Shown piece after piece: positions 39,425 through 49,088 of a stretch of 64,000 nucleotides of DNA (its first letter is position 1; each line of letters starts with the position of its first letter). Source of the DNA: Desulfovirgula sp. (GTDB lineage Bacteria > Bacillota > Desulfotomaculia > Desulfotomaculales > Desulfovirgulaceae). The translations under genes and the position numbers were made by a program. The stretch is taken from positions 100,883 to 164,882 of the forward strand of contig DYEX01000077.1 of the NCBI GenBank assembly GCA_020725525.1. Reading direction: 5' to 3'. The notes under the pieces were generated by a model, which saw only the letters and a list, made by a program, of their open reading frames with translations, searched no databases and was not told the DNA's origin.

Positions 39425-40816
39425 ATGTCCGAAAAGCGCAAGGTTAAAATCACCGACACCACCCTGCGGGACGGTCACCAGTCCCTGCTGGCCACCCGCA
39501 TGCGCATAGAACACATGTTGCCCATTTGCGAAAAAATAGATCAGGTTGGTTTTCATTCCCTGGAAGTCTGGGGTGGAGCCACCTTTGACGCGTGCATGCG
39601 CTTTCTCAATGAAGATCCCTGGGAGCGGCTGCGCATCCTGCGCCGCCATCTAAAGACTCCCTTGCAAATGCTCCTGCGGGGGCAAAACGTAGTGGGCTAC
39701 AAGCATTATCCCGATGACGTGCTCACCGAGTTTATTAAAAAGACGGTCTATAATGGGCTGGATATCTTCCGCATCTTTGATGCCTTAAACGACGTGCGCA
39801 ATATGCAAAAGGCTATCGAGGTGGTCAAGCAGGAGGGGGCCCATGCCCAGGCTACGGTGGTTTATACCATCAGCCCGGTACATGACCTCGAGTATTACGT
39901 GAAGACCGCTAAAATTCTGGAGGAGATGGGGGCTGATTCCATTTGCCTGAAGGATATGGCGGGTATTCTGGCCCCACAACCAGCCTACGAGATCATTAAA
40001 GAATGGAAGTCCGTGCTGAAGATACCGGTGCAACTCCACTGCCACTACACCAGCGGCATGGCCTCCATGGCGTACCTGCGTGCCATTGACGCAGGGGTAG
40101 ATGTAATCGACTGTGCCATTTCCACTATGGCTTTGCAGACCTCCCAGCCGGCCACTGAAACCATGGTGGCTGCCCTGCAGGGTACGCCCTATGATACGGG
40201 GCTCGATCTCAAGTTGCTTTCAGAAATTGCCGAGTATTTCAAGGAAGTGCGCAAGCATTATAAGGAATTTGATGTGGCCTCACCGAGCGTGGATGTCAAC
40301 GTCATGATTTATCAAATTCCCGGCGGCATGATGTCCAACTTTATTTCCCAGCTAAGCCAGCAAAACGCCCTCCACCGGTTGCCCGAGGTGCTGGAGGAAC
40401 TGCCCCGGGTGCGGAAGGAGTTTGGCTACCCGCCCCTGGTGACCCCTTCCAGCCAGATTGTAGGTACCCAGGCCGTGCTCAACGTGTTGCTGGGCCGCTA
40501 TAAACTGCCCACCAACGAAGTTAAACAATATATGCGGGGATACTATGGCCAGCCACCGGCGCCGGTAGATGAGGAAGTGCGCAAGATGATTATTGGCGAC
40601 GAAAAGCCCATCACCTGCCGGCCGGCGGACTTGCTGGAACCCGGTTTGCCCGCGGCCAGGAAGGAAGCGGCTCCCTACATGCAAAAGGAAGAGGATGTCC
40701 TTTCAGTGGCCCTCTTCCCGCAGGTCGCCCCCCAGTTTCTGAAAGAACGCCTGGCCAAAAAGCTAAAAGTAGACCTGGAACTGGCCGCCCAGGGCAGCGA
40801 ATTTTACCCTGCTTAA
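39425..40816 (+). CDS. mmcL: Transcarboxylase 5S / pyruvate carboxylase subunit B
   Basis: VKITDTTLRDGHQSLLATRMR; LKDMAGIL; LHCHYTSGMASMAYLRAIDAGVD. Confidence 0.95.
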   Translation: MSEKRKVKITDTTLRDGHQSLLATRMRIEHMLPICEKIDQVGFHSLEVWGGATFDACMRFLNEDPWERLRILRRHLKTPLQMLLRGQNVVGYKHYPDDVLTEFIKKTVYNGLDIFRIFDALNDVRNMQKAIEVVKQEGAHAQATVVYTISPVHDLEYYVKTAKILEEMGADSICLKDMAGILAPQPAYEIIKEWKSVLKIPVQLHCHYTSGMASMAYLRAIDAGVDVIDCAISTMALQTSQPATETMVAALQGTPYDTGLDLKLLSEIAEYFKEVRKHYKEFDVASPSVDVNVMIYQIPGGMMSNFISQLSQQNALHRLPEVLEELPRVRKEFGYPPLVTPSSQIVGTQAVLNVLLGRYKLPTNEVKQYMRGYYGQPPAPVDEEVRKMIIGDEKPITCRPADLLEPGLPAARKEAAPYMQKEEDVLSVALFPQVAPQFLKERLAKKLKVDLELAAQGSEFYPA

Positions 40817-40845
40817 ATGATTAATCATAGTGAAAAACTATCCTG

Positions 40846-40878
40846 GCGTCAGCAAAAAATGCTGGCGCTTTTTGTTTT
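40846..40878 (+). terminator. Rho-independent terminator of the mmc-like operon
   Basis: GCGTCAGCA-A5-TGCTGGCGC followed by TTTTTGTTTT. Confidence 0.85.
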
Positions 40879-40925
40879 CCGGTATTGGCTATCACATGAG
40901 CGTTACCTTGAAAAGAGGTGTTGTA

Positions 40926-40986
40926 TTAACCCCTATTTAACAAAAAATTAACCTGCTGGTAACAGAGCTGTAATTGCGGTTTAACA
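40926..40986 (+). promoter_or_regulatory. PHO-box array, six hexamers at 11-bp period, upstream of pstS
   Basis: TTAACC(40926) TTAACA(40937) TTAACC(40948) GTAACA(40959) GTAATT(40970) TTAACA(40981), then TACAAT at 40996. Confidence 0.85.
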
Positions 40987-41075
40987 GTTCTTGCCTACAA
41001 TGTTCTTGTAGAAAATACTGCAGCCATGTGAGGCTGCTTGAGATATAAGTTTATTATTAAAAAAAGGGGGAAGAG

Positions 41076-41993
41076 ATGTTGAATAAGCGCGTGAAGTGGA
41101 TGCTGGCGCTGGCTGCCGCGCTGGTAGTGGTGGTGGCTCTGGCTGGTTGTGGGGGTCAGGGACAAAAGCAAGAAGGACAGCAGCCTTCTGGTGAACAAGC
41201 AGAGGAAATTTCCGGCAACCTTACCGCGGTTGGTTCTACTGCCATGCAGCCTCTGGTTGAGCAAGCAGCAACCCAGTTTATGGCTAAACATCCCAAGGCC
41301 CAAATCGTGGTCCAGGGCGGGGGTAGTGGTACCGGCCTGACCCAGGTGGCATCCGGTGCGGCGGATATCGGTAACTCCGATATTTTTGCTGAAGAAAAAA
41401 GCGGTATTGACGCCTCCCAACTAGTGGATCATAAGGTTTGCGTGGTGGGGATGGCCACCGTGGTGAACCCCGGCGTGACGGTGGATAACCTGACCAAACA
41501 GCAACTGGTGGATATCTTTACGGGCAAGATAACCAACTGGAAGGAAGTCGGCGGGCCGGATCAGAAGATTGTGGTGATCCACCGGCCCAAGGGTTCCGGT
41601 ACTCGCGCTACCTTCAAGAAATTTGCCCTGGGCGGCGTTGAAGACACGGCCCCCGGGATGGAGCAGGATTCTTCCGGCACCGTGCGCAAGATGGTTGCCG
41701 AGACTCCCGGTGCCATTTCCTACCTGGCCCTGTCCTATGTGGATAACAGTATTAAGGCCCTCAAGCTCGATGGGGTGGAACCCACTGTAGAAAATATTGC
41801 CAGTGGCCAATATCCGGTGTGGGCTTACCAGCACATGTACACAAGGGGTGAACCTACCGGTTTAAAGAAAGCTTTCCTGGATTACATGCTCAGCGAAGAG
41901 GTACAGGGACAGCTGGTGGAAAAAATGGGTTACATCCCTATTACCAAGATGCAGGTAGAACGGGATGCCCAGGGTAATGTAACCAAGAAATAA
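41076..41993 (+). CDS. pstS: Phosphate ABC transporter substrate-binding lipoprotein
   Basis: Lipobox VALAGCGG; TAVGSTAMQPLVEQAATQF; VVQGGGSGTGLTQV; HRPKGSGTRATF. Confidence 0.96.
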   Translation: MLNKRVKWMLALAAALVVVVALAGCGGQGQKQEGQQPSGEQAEEISGNLTAVGSTAMQPLVEQAATQFMAKHPKAQIVVQGGGSGTGLTQVASGAADIGNSDIFAEEKSGIDASQLVDHKVCVVGMATVVNPGVTVDNLTKQQLVDIFTGKITNWKEVGGPDQKIVVIHRPKGSGTRATFKKFALGGVEDTAPGMEQDSSGTVRKMVAETPGAISYLALSYVDNSIKALKLDGVEPTVENIASGQYPVWAYQHMYTRGEPTGLKKAFLDYMLSEEVQGQLVEKMGYIPITKMQVERDAQGNVTKK

Positions 41994-42095
41994 GGTTCGT
42001 ACAGGAGGTCACCTTTAGACGGTGGCGGGGTAGCTGGCGGTTATTGAACCAGTACTGCCTCGCTGCCTTTCGTGTTGTATGAAGGGGAGGTAGTT

Positions 42096-43055
42096 ATGCA
42101 CAAGGGATTTTCCGCGGCCCCAGATTCAAACGATATCTACCGGACCACAGATAAAAGGAATATTCAGGGGCGCAAAAGATGCGAGGAATTTTTAGGGCGC
42201 TCAGCGGCCTTTCTGGCAGCAGCGCTGGTAGTGGCACTCACTGTGTCCATTATTTATTTTATTGGGAGTAAAGGACTGGCCACCTTTACGGTGCACGGGG
42301 TCAGGGTTACCGAATTCCTTTTCAGCACCCAATGGTGGCCCGACCGGCCCCTTGAGGAAGGTGGCCCTGCGGTTGGCTCATTAACTTTCATTTTGGGTTC
42401 CCTCCTGGTTTCCCTGCTGGCGGTGGCCGTAAGTGCACCCTTGAGCGTCATTGTGGCTGTTTTTATGGTGGAAATTGCGCCCGTATGGGGACAGAGGGCA
42501 TTGCAACCGGCCATTGAGATTCTCGCCGGCATACCCTCGGTGGTTTACGGTTATGTGGGTTTAAGCCTGCTGGTGCCTTTTATCCGCAATTATTTAGGTG
42601 GGGAAGGTTTTTCCGTTCTGGCCGGTTTTATTGTTCTTTCGATCATGATCTTGCCCACCATTATCAGCGTATCTACCGACAGTTTGCGGGCCCTGCCACC
42701 CCAGTGGAAGGAGGCAGCGCTGGCCCTGGGTTCCACCCGGTGGCAGACCATCCGCCTGGTGCTGGTGCCGGCGGCCCGTTCGGGTTTAATTACCGCCGTT
42801 GTCCTGGGCCTGGCCCGGGCCTTTGGTGAGGCCCTGGCGGTACAAATGGTGATCGGCAACACCCGGACCATTCCCCATTCCCTTCTCGATCCAACGATTA
42901 CTTTAACCAGCGCCATTACCATGGATATGGGATATACCATCATGGGCTCCTTGTGGAACAGTGCCCTGTGGTCTATGGGCTTGATTCTCCTGCTCATGTC
43001 TTTCCTGTTTATTATGGTTATTCGGGTGGTCGTGCGGGGAGGGATGGTTAGATGA
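42096..43055 (+). CDS. pstC: Phosphate ABC transporter permease PstC
   Basis: Multi-TM; EILAGIPSVVYGYVGL; ALGSTRWQTIRLVLVPAARSGLITAVVLGLARAFGEALAV. Confidence 0.95.
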   Translation: MHKGFSAAPDSNDIYRTTDKRNIQGRKRCEEFLGRSAAFLAAALVVALTVSIIYFIGSKGLATFTVHGVRVTEFLFSTQWWPDRPLEEGGPAVGSLTFILGSLLVSLLAVAVSAPLSVIVAVFMVEIAPVWGQRALQPAIEILAGIPSVVYGYVGLSLLVPFIRNYLGGEGFSVLAGFIVLSIMILPTIISVSTDSLRALPPQWKEAALALGSTRWQTIRLVLVPAARSGLITAVVLGLARAFGEALAVQMVIGNTRTIPHSLLDPTITLTSAITMDMGYTIMGSLWNSALWSMGLILLLMSFLFIMVIRVVVRGGMVR

Positions 43056-43936
43056 ATGCCCGCCTGGCGGATCGCCTGGCTACCATCATGTTCTGGACGG
43101 GTGCGGCTATGGTGCTGGCCATTTTAGCATTGCTTTTGGGTTATATTCTCTGGCACGGCATCCGGGTTATTGACTGGCACTTTTTAACCGCGCCGCCTCA
43201 GACTATTGTCGCTGGCGGCGGGGTGGGACCCCAAATTTTTAACTCCTTTTATTTGCTCCTGTTAACCATGTTCATTACCGCCCCCCTCGGTTTACTGGCG
43301 GGCATTTACCTGGCCGAATACGCCGGTAAGAGACGAATTACCGAATATATTCGTCTCTCCATCGAAACCCTTACCTCCCTGCCTTCCATTGTGGTCGGCC
43401 TGTTTGGCCTGCTTATCTTTGTCAACATGACCGGATGGGGGTATAGCTTAATGTCCGGGGCGCTGGCCCTGGCGGTGATTAACCTGCCTCTGATGGTGCG
43501 CATTTCAGAAGAGGCCATCCGCAGTGTTCCCGGTGAGTTAAGGGAAGCCAGCCTGGCCCTGGGGGCCACCCGCTGGGAAACCATGTGGCGGGTGATATTG
43601 CCTTCCGCTTTCCCCGGTCTGGTTACGGGAGCCATTATTGCCGCCGGACGGGTTTTCGGTGAGGCGGCGGCCTTGCTGTATACTGCCGGCATGAGCAGCC
43701 CCATTTTAAATTTCTCCGATCTCAATCCCTGGAGTCCTACTTCGCCCCTTAATCCCTTCCGGCCGGCCGAGACCCTGGCGGTGCATATCTGGAAAATCAA
43801 TTCCGAAGCCCTGATCCCCGATGTGCGCCGGGTGGCTGACGGCTCGGCTGCCGTACTTATTCTGGTTGTGCTGCTTTTTAATATCTGCGCCCGCTGGCTG
43901 GGCCGGCGCATCTACCGCCGTTTAACTGCCACGTAG
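43052..43936 (+). CDS. pstA: Phosphate ABC transporter permease PstA
   Basis: Multi-TM; ETLTSLPSIVVGLFGLLIFV; ALGATRWETMWRVILPSAFPGLVTGAIIAAGRVFGEAA. Confidence 0.95.
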   Translation: MNARLADRLATIMFWTGAAMVLAILALLLGYILWHGIRVIDWHFLTAPPQTIVAGGGVGPQIFNSFYLLLLTMFITAPLGLLAGIYLAEYAGKRRITEYIRLSIETLTSLPSIVVGLFGLLIFVNMTGWGYSLMSGALALAVINLPLMVRISEEAIRSVPGELREASLALGATRWETMWRVILPSAFPGLVTGAIIAAGRVFGEAAALLYTAGMSSPILNFSDLNPWSPTSPLNPFRPAETLAVHIWKINSEALIPDVRRVADGSAAVLILVVLLFNICARWLGRRIYRRLTAT

Positions 43937-44078
43937 TTTTGTCACACATTACGGGGAGGGCAGTTTAAAGTAGAGAAGCCCGGGAAGAATTTTACTGGCC
44001 GGCCCGGCAGGTATTTTACCGCATATTGGCCGGCCTTTTTTATCTAGCTGTGAAAGGCTCCGCAAAAGTTGTTAAAAG

Positions 44079-44128
44079 TTTACAAACAATTAACCATGGT
44101 TTAATAAAAACTTACCAGCAAGTTAATA
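44079..44128 (+). promoter_or_regulatory. Second PHO-box array, 4-5 hexamers at 11-bp period
   Basis: TTTACA(44079) TTAACC(44090) TTAATA(44101) TTACCA(44112) TTAATA(44123), then TATAAT at 44138. Confidence 0.7.
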
Positions 44129-44164
44129 AAAGAACGTTATAATAAAAACAGGAGGTGAAGCCTG

Positions 44165-44473
44165 TTGGTTAAGATTTGGCGCGATGGCAATTCCCTTCGC
44201 GTGAGCGGTATTGTGGTGAACCACCATTTTAAGAAATTGCAAAGGGTACTGGAAGATATAGCCCGGGAAGAAGGGTACATTATCCTGGATTTGCGTGAGC
44301 TGGAGTTTATTGATGAGCCGGGAGTATGCCAGCTTTTTAGTTTCATTGATCAACTCTCTCAACGAGGTATCCGGGTGGAACCGATCAATGCTCAGGACAA
44401 GGTGCTTTCCAAGTTTCTTGTAGTGGGACTCCGACGCTGGTTGGATGAGCAATTCTTTACTAAGGTGGGGTAA
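44165..44473 (+). CDS. STAS-domain protein
   Basis: EEGYIILDLRELEFIDEPGVCQLFSFIDQLSQRGIRV; RBS GGAGGTG. Confidence 0.75.
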   Translation: MVKIWRDGNSLRVSGIVVNHHFKKLQRVLEDIAREEGYIILDLRELEFIDEPGVCQLFSFIDQLSQRGIRVEPINAQDKVLSKFLVVGLRRWLDEQFFTKVG

Positions 44474-44584
44474 TAATTCCCACCCCTTGATAAAAAGGTG
44501 GGGTCGAGTTTTCCCCCGTGTGCGCTGATTAATCCCTGCAAAATCAGGTTATGATATAGAGCGCTTACGGGGGAGGACTTACCA

Positions 44585-45259
44585 TTGGTGATTAACCCTT
44601 CGACGTGGGCCATAGCCAAGCGGTTCTTAGCTGTGGCCGATCCTCTGCAAAACCTGGTGGACCGCGGGGGAGTTACCCACACTTTTTGTAACCAGCAGGC
44701 TTTAACCATTTTAGAACAGGATGGCTTAAAAGAACTGGTCCGATTGTTGCGCAAGCACCTGGTAACATTTAACCGGGGCACACTCTGGGCCGACCGGGGG
44801 TGGAAATGTTTCGCCCACTACCTGGACCCCCATTCCGGCAGAGGCCTCGGATCATGGCCTGATGCAGCCGGAGAGTGCGAGGAGTATTTTCAAAAAGCGC
44901 TGTCCTGCTGGTATCAAGGGAAAAAGGATCTGGCCTTTTTTTACCTTGGAGCCGCCGTTCACCTGGTACAGGATTTATGTGTTCCCCATCATGCGCGCGG
45001 TGTAGCTCTTAACGGGCATCAACGATATGAAGCCTGGGTGCGGGAACACTGTGGCCTCTTCAGGGTTAACCGCGGTGGCTATTACCAGGTTGCTTACCGG
45101 GCCGGTGATTGGGTTTATGCCAATGCCCGCCTGGCCAGGGAATATTACCCCCGGGTTAGCGCCGGGCAGGAATATCACGAAGTCACCGGTGTGCTGCTGG
45201 GCCTGGCCCAGCGCACCACTGCCGGCTTTTTAGCTTATTTTTTAAGTCGGGTTACGTAA
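44585..45259 (+). CDS. Zinc-dependent phospholipase C family protein
   Basis: STWAIAKRFL, FYLGAAVHLVQDLCVPHHA, RYEAWVREH, conserved His/Asp pattern of Zn-PLC. Confidence 0.85.
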   Translation: MVINPSTWAIAKRFLAVADPLQNLVDRGGVTHTFCNQQALTILEQDGLKELVRLLRKHLVTFNRGTLWADRGWKCFAHYLDPHSGRGLGSWPDAAGECEEYFQKALSCWYQGKKDLAFFYLGAAVHLVQDLCVPHHARGVALNGHQRYEAWVREHCGLFRVNRGGYYQVAYRAGDWVYANARLAREYYPRVSAGQEYHEVTGVLLGLAQRTTAGFLAYFLSRVT

Positions 45260-45299
45260 CCCTTATCCTATAGCCCACTACCTCCTTCTTCAATATAAA

Positions 45300-45334
45300 G
45301 GGGCTGCGGTAAATACCGTCAGTCCCGTTTTTTT
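45300..45334 (+). terminator. Rho-independent terminator after phospholipase gene
   Basis: GGGGCTG-CGGTAAATACCG-TCAGTCCC-G-TTTTTTT. Confidence 0.75.
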
Positions 45335-45367
45335 AAAAGACAATATATGTTTGAAGACAATATCCTT

Positions 45368-45649
45368 TTATAGTAACTCCATCCGCACATCCAGCAATTC
45401 CACCGTTCCCAAGCCTTCAACAAAACGCACCACTGCCGTCAGGGTCTGGTGAACATGGGCGCTATCGTTACTGATAAAAGACACCCCTATGGTAGAGAAA
45501 TGCCAGGTATCCTGTTTACCTACTTCAGCTACGGAAACGTTGTAGCGAGCCTTTACCTTATCCAGCAAACTTTTTAACACCCGCCGCTTGCTTTTTAGAG
45601 AATTAGCTTCGCTCATGCGTAATTCCATTACCAGTATGCCTACAACCAA
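45368..45649 (-). CDS. DUF503 family protein (YlxP-like)
   Basis: VVGILVMELRMSEANSLKSKRRVLKSLLDKVKARYNVSVAEV. Confidence 0.88.
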   Translation of the reverse strand: MVVGILVMELRMSEANSLKSKRRVLKSLLDKVKARYNVSVAEVGKQDTWHFSTIGVSFISNDSAHVHQTLTAVVRFVEGLGTVELLDVRMELL

Positions 45650-45665
45650 TATGCGTTCCTCCTGC

Positions 45666-46625
45666 CTACATGGTGCTGGTTTGCATTTCTTTTGATGTTT
45701 TACTTATCGTCCGGATGTGTTTTCCCTTCAGTTCGGCCAGCAACATGCCACTGAGGATCAAGATGCATCCAATGATTTGGCGCGAGGTGAGTATTTCCCC
45801 TGCTAAAAAATAGGCGCTTAAAGCGGCAAAGACGGGTTCCATGGTAAAGATAATCGCCGTATGGGTAGCAGAGGTAAAGCGTTGAACGTTGTTTTGAATC
45901 AGAAAGGCCAGGGCGGTGGCCGGTATAGCGGTCAGCAGCAGAGCTACCCATACCGGGCGGTTCAAATGCTCCGGCCAGGTCTCGGTAGCCAGTCCAAAAA
46001 GAAAACCGGCCAGGGAAACAATCCCGATCTGAATTAAAGCCAACAGGGGAGGGTGGAGGTGGCGGGCATAACGCCCAACCGTGATGATATGTAACGCAAA
46101 GCAAAGGGCACAAAAGAAAACCAGCAAATCCCCGTAATTAAAACCTAATCCTCTTCCCAGGGACAACAGCCCCAACCCGGTGGCGGCCAGCACTACACCT
46201 ATAGCGGCAAAAACGCCTGGCGCTTGTCTGGTGAAAAGCGCACTGAAAACAGGCACCAGCACGACCGATAGACCCGTAATAAAACCGGCGTTGGATGCGG
46301 TGGTATACTGAAGTCCCACGGTTTGAAAGGCATAACCTCCAAATAAAAACACTCCAATGATACAGCCTGCCCATAGGGTGTCCCGGTTAAGCTGCACTAG
46401 CTGACGGTGATAAATTGCGGCCAGGAAAAGGAAGGCCAGTAGAAAACGAATACCCAGGAAGTAATAGGGCCCGATGGAACTAAGGGCGTTTTGCACCACC
46501 ACAAAGGTAACACCCCAGATAAAACTTACCCCCAGCAGGGCCAAATCAGCCTTTAACTGTAAAAGATTCTGCCTATGTCCGGTCAACCAAGCCACCTCCC
46601 GACCGCATCTTTTATATTCTCTCAC
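45666..46625 (-). CDS. DMT/EamA family transporter
   Basis: Ten hydrophobic segments; LLGVSFIWGVTFVVVQNAL; TMEPVFAALSAYFLAGE. Confidence 0.9.
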   Translation of the reverse strand: MREYKRCGREVAWLTGHRQNLLQLKADLALLGVSFIWGVTFVVVQNALSSIGPYYFLGIRFLLAFLFLAAIYHRQLVQLNRDTLWAGCIIGVFLFGGYAFQTVGLQYTTASNAGFITGLSVVLVPVFSALFTRQAPGVFAAIGVVLAATGLGLLSLGRGLGFNYGDLLVFFCALCFALHIITVGRYARHLHPPLLALIQIGIVSLAGFLFGLATETWPEHLNRPVWVALLLTAIPATALAFLIQNNVQRFTSATHTAIIFTMEPVFAALSAYFLAGEILTSRQIIGCILILSGMLLAELKGKHIRTISKTSKEMQTSTM

Positions 46626-46754
46626 GGCAGTTCAGGGCTGTCAACCGGGCTACGGGAGGTCAGGAGAGAAGACGGGGGGGGGGTGAATCCGGAGTGCCCT
46701 TACGGAAAAATGTATGGGTTGGTAAAATACATAACCGAAGGAGGTAGACAAGTT

Positions 46755-47597
46755 GTGTTGAGAACATTAAAAGTGATAGTGGCTATGCTGGTTGTTTTGG
46801 CCCTGGCGGTGGCCGGTTGCGGTGGGCAACAGGCAAAAGATAAAGGCCAGGATAGTGCCAAAGCCAGCAGCGGGCAGCAGCCTACCGCCAAGCCAAAGAT
46901 ATTGGTTGCTTCGGATACGGCCTATGCTCCTTTCGAGTTTCAAGATCCCAAGACTGGCAAGTACGTGGGATTTGACATGGAACTGATCGAGGCTATTGCC
47001 GAGGTCAATAACTGGGATTATGAAATCCGGAGCATGAATTTTGACGGCATTGTGCCCGCCCTGCAGAGTGCCAGCGTGGATCTGGCCATTTCGGCTATGA
47101 CCATTACCGAGAAGCGCAAAGAACAGGTTAATTTCTCCCTGCCCTATTACCAGTCCGGCCAATGTGTGGCGGTGAAGGCCAGCAACAACACCATCAAGGG
47201 TTTTGACGATCTGGCCGGCACGAAAATAGGGGTGCAGATTGCCACCACGGGAGCGGACGAAGCGCGCAAGATTCCCGGTACCAAGATTACTGACTATAAC
47301 ACCATTAACGAGGCCTTTATGGCCTTAAAGAATGGCAACGTGGATGCCGTGGTAAACGATTACCCGGTAACGGCCTACTTTATCCAGCAGGGAAACAAAG
47401 ACGTTAAGATTGTGGGTGACCTGCGGACCAGTGAATTCTACGGTATTGCGGTACCTAAGAGCAAGCCGGATATTCTGGAAAAGGTAAACAGCGCCTTGAA
47501 GACCTTGAAGGAAAACGGCAAGTATGCCGAGATCTATAAAAAGTGGTTTGGCGAGGAGCCTCCCGAATTCCTGCCCGGTGAGCCTTCGGCCAACTAA
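46755..47597 (+). CDS. glnH: Polar amino-acid ABC transporter substrate-binding lipoprotein
   Basis: Lipobox ALAVAGCGG; SDTAYAPFEFQDPKTGKYVGFDMELIEAIAE; MTITEKRKEQVNFSLPYYQSGQ. Confidence 0.93.
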   Translation: MLRTLKVIVAMLVVLALAVAGCGGQQAKDKGQDSAKASSGQQPTAKPKILVASDTAYAPFEFQDPKTGKYVGFDMELIEAIAEVNNWDYEIRSMNFDGIVPALQSASVDLAISAMTITEKRKEQVNFSLPYYQSGQCVAVKASNNTIKGFDDLAGTKIGVQIATTGADEARKIPGTKITDYNTINEAFMALKNGNVDAVVNDYPVTAYFIQQGNKDVKIVGDLRTSEFYGIAVPKSKPDILEKVNSALKTLKENGKYAEIYKKWFGEEPPEFLPGEPSAN

Positions 47598-47608
47598 AGG
47601 GACAAGGC

Positions 47609-47644
47609 CAAATATGCGTAACACTCCCGTGTTACGCATATTTG
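47609..47644 (+). other. 16-bp perfect inverted repeat with 4-nt loop between glnH-like and glnP-like genes
   Basis: CAAATATGCGTAACAC-TCCC-GTGTTACGCATATTTG, no T-run. Confidence 0.95.
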
Positions 47645-47677
47645 CCTGTTAGCGGTATACAGGGAGAGTGAAGTCGT

Positions 47678-48373
47678 TTGGAAACTGTTATAAGTTCTCT
47701 GCCGGTTCTATTATTAGGTGCCGTTATCACTTTGCAGATTACGGCCATCTCAGTTTTTATTGGTTGCATTCTCGGTTTAATGGCTGGCTTATCGAGGCTT
47801 TCCCCAAAGCGAGTTTTGAGGTTTCTGGCCACCTGTTATGTGGACTTTTTCCGGGGCACACCGTTATTAGTGCAGATAGTGATTGTTTATTTTGGCATAC
47901 CTCAAATTTTGCGGGATATACAAAATATTCTTGTCAAGGCCTATGGTTTCACCCCGGTGTTTGAAAATATACACCCTTTTCTGGCTGCTGTGATTGCCTG
48001 CAGTCTTAACAGCGGGGCATATATAGCCGAGATTTTCCGGGCCGGCGTACAGTCCATTGAGAAGGGACAGATGAAAGCGGCCCGTTCCCTGGGGATGACC
48101 CATGGACAGGCCATGCGCTACGTCATTCTGCCCCAGGCCTTTAAGCGGGTGATCCCCCCCCTGGGCAACGAGTTTATTGCCATGCTTAAAGACACCTCCC
48201 TCCTTTCGGTCATCGGCTTTGAGGAGCTCTTCCGACGTGGCCAGCTCATCGTGGGGGCTACTTATAAGGCCTTTCAGATTTATCTTACTGTGGCCTTTAT
48301 TTACCTGATCATGGTCATCCTAATCTCCCGGCTGGTGGATTACCTGGAAAGGAGGTTGAAGACGAGTGATTAA
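47678..48373 (+). CDS. glnP: Polar amino-acid ABC transporter permease
   Basis: [56 protein letters not shown]. Confidence 0.95.
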   Translation: METVISSLPVLLLGAVITLQITAISVFIGCILGLMAGLSRLSPKRVLRFLATCYVDFFRGTPLLVQIVIVYFGIPQILRDIQNILVKAYGFTPVFENIHPFLAAVIACSLNSGAYIAEIFRAGVQSIEKGQMKAARSLGMTHGQAMRYVILPQAFKRVIPPLGNEFIAMLKDTSLLSVIGFEELFRRGQLIVGATYKAFQIYLTVAFIYLIMVILISRLVDYLERRLKTSD

Positions 48374-49088
48374 GGTATCCAACTTGTACAAGCGCTTTGG
48401 CCACCTGGAGGTCTTAAGGGGCGTTAATTGCCATGTGGCTCCCCAGGAAGTGGTGGTGGTTATTGGACCCAGCGGTTCGGGGAAAAGCACCTTTCTGCGC
48501 TGCCTTAATCTCCTGGAGCAGCCCACGGCTGGGGAAGTGGTGGTGGATGGGGTTAATCTCATGGATCCCAAAACGGACATTAACAAAGTCCGGCAGGAAG
48601 TGGGCATGGTTTTTCAGCGCTTTAACCTTTTCCCTCATAAAACGGCCCTGGAAAACATCACCCTGGCTCCTATAAAGGTGCGGGGGATGACGCAACACGA
48701 GGCGGAAGAAATAGCCCATAACCTCCTGGCCAAGGTTGGCTTAAGCGACAAGGCCCATGCCTATCCCGACCAGCTATCTGGGGGGCAACAGCAGAGGGTG
48801 GCGATTGCCCGGGCGCTGGCCATGCGTCCCAAGGTAATGCTTTTCGACGAACCTACTTCGGCCCTGGATCCCGAAATGGTCGGCGAAGTCCTGGCGGTAA
48901 TGAAGGACCTGGCCCGGGAGGGCATGACCATGGTGGTGGTTACCCACGAAATGGGATTTGCCCGGGAAGTGGGTGACCGGGTCATGTTTATGGACGAAGG
49001 GCAGATTGTGGAAGAAGGGACACCGGAGCAAATTTTCAATTACCCCCAAAATGAACGCTTAAAGGTATTCCTTAGTAAAATACTGTAA
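48366..49088 (+). CDS. glnQ: Polar amino-acid ABC transporter ATP-binding protein
   Basis: [65 protein letters not shown]. Confidence 0.97.
   Translation: MIKVSNLYKRFGHLEVLRGVNCHVAPQEVVVVIGPSGSGKSTFLRCLNLLEQPTAGEVVVDGVNLMDPKTDINKVRQEVGMVFQRFNLFPHKTALENITLAPIKVRGMTQHEAEEIAHNLLAKVGLSDKAHAYPDQLSGGQQQRVAIARALAMRPKVMLFDEPTSALDPEMVGEVLAVMKDLAREGMTMVVVTHEMGFAREVGDRVMFMDEGQIVEEGTPEQIFNYPQNERLKVFLSKIL

Noticed and set aside
43995-44040. GGCCGG...CCGGCC-TTTTTT after pstA as a confident terminator
   Set aside because: Arms are only 6 bp, self-palindromic and separated by a long loop; plausible but left out of the feature list
46575-46755. 60-residue N-terminal extension of the glnH-like protein
   Set aside because: Overlaps the divergent EamA promoter region; AAGGAGG RBS and lipoprotein signal support the start at 46755
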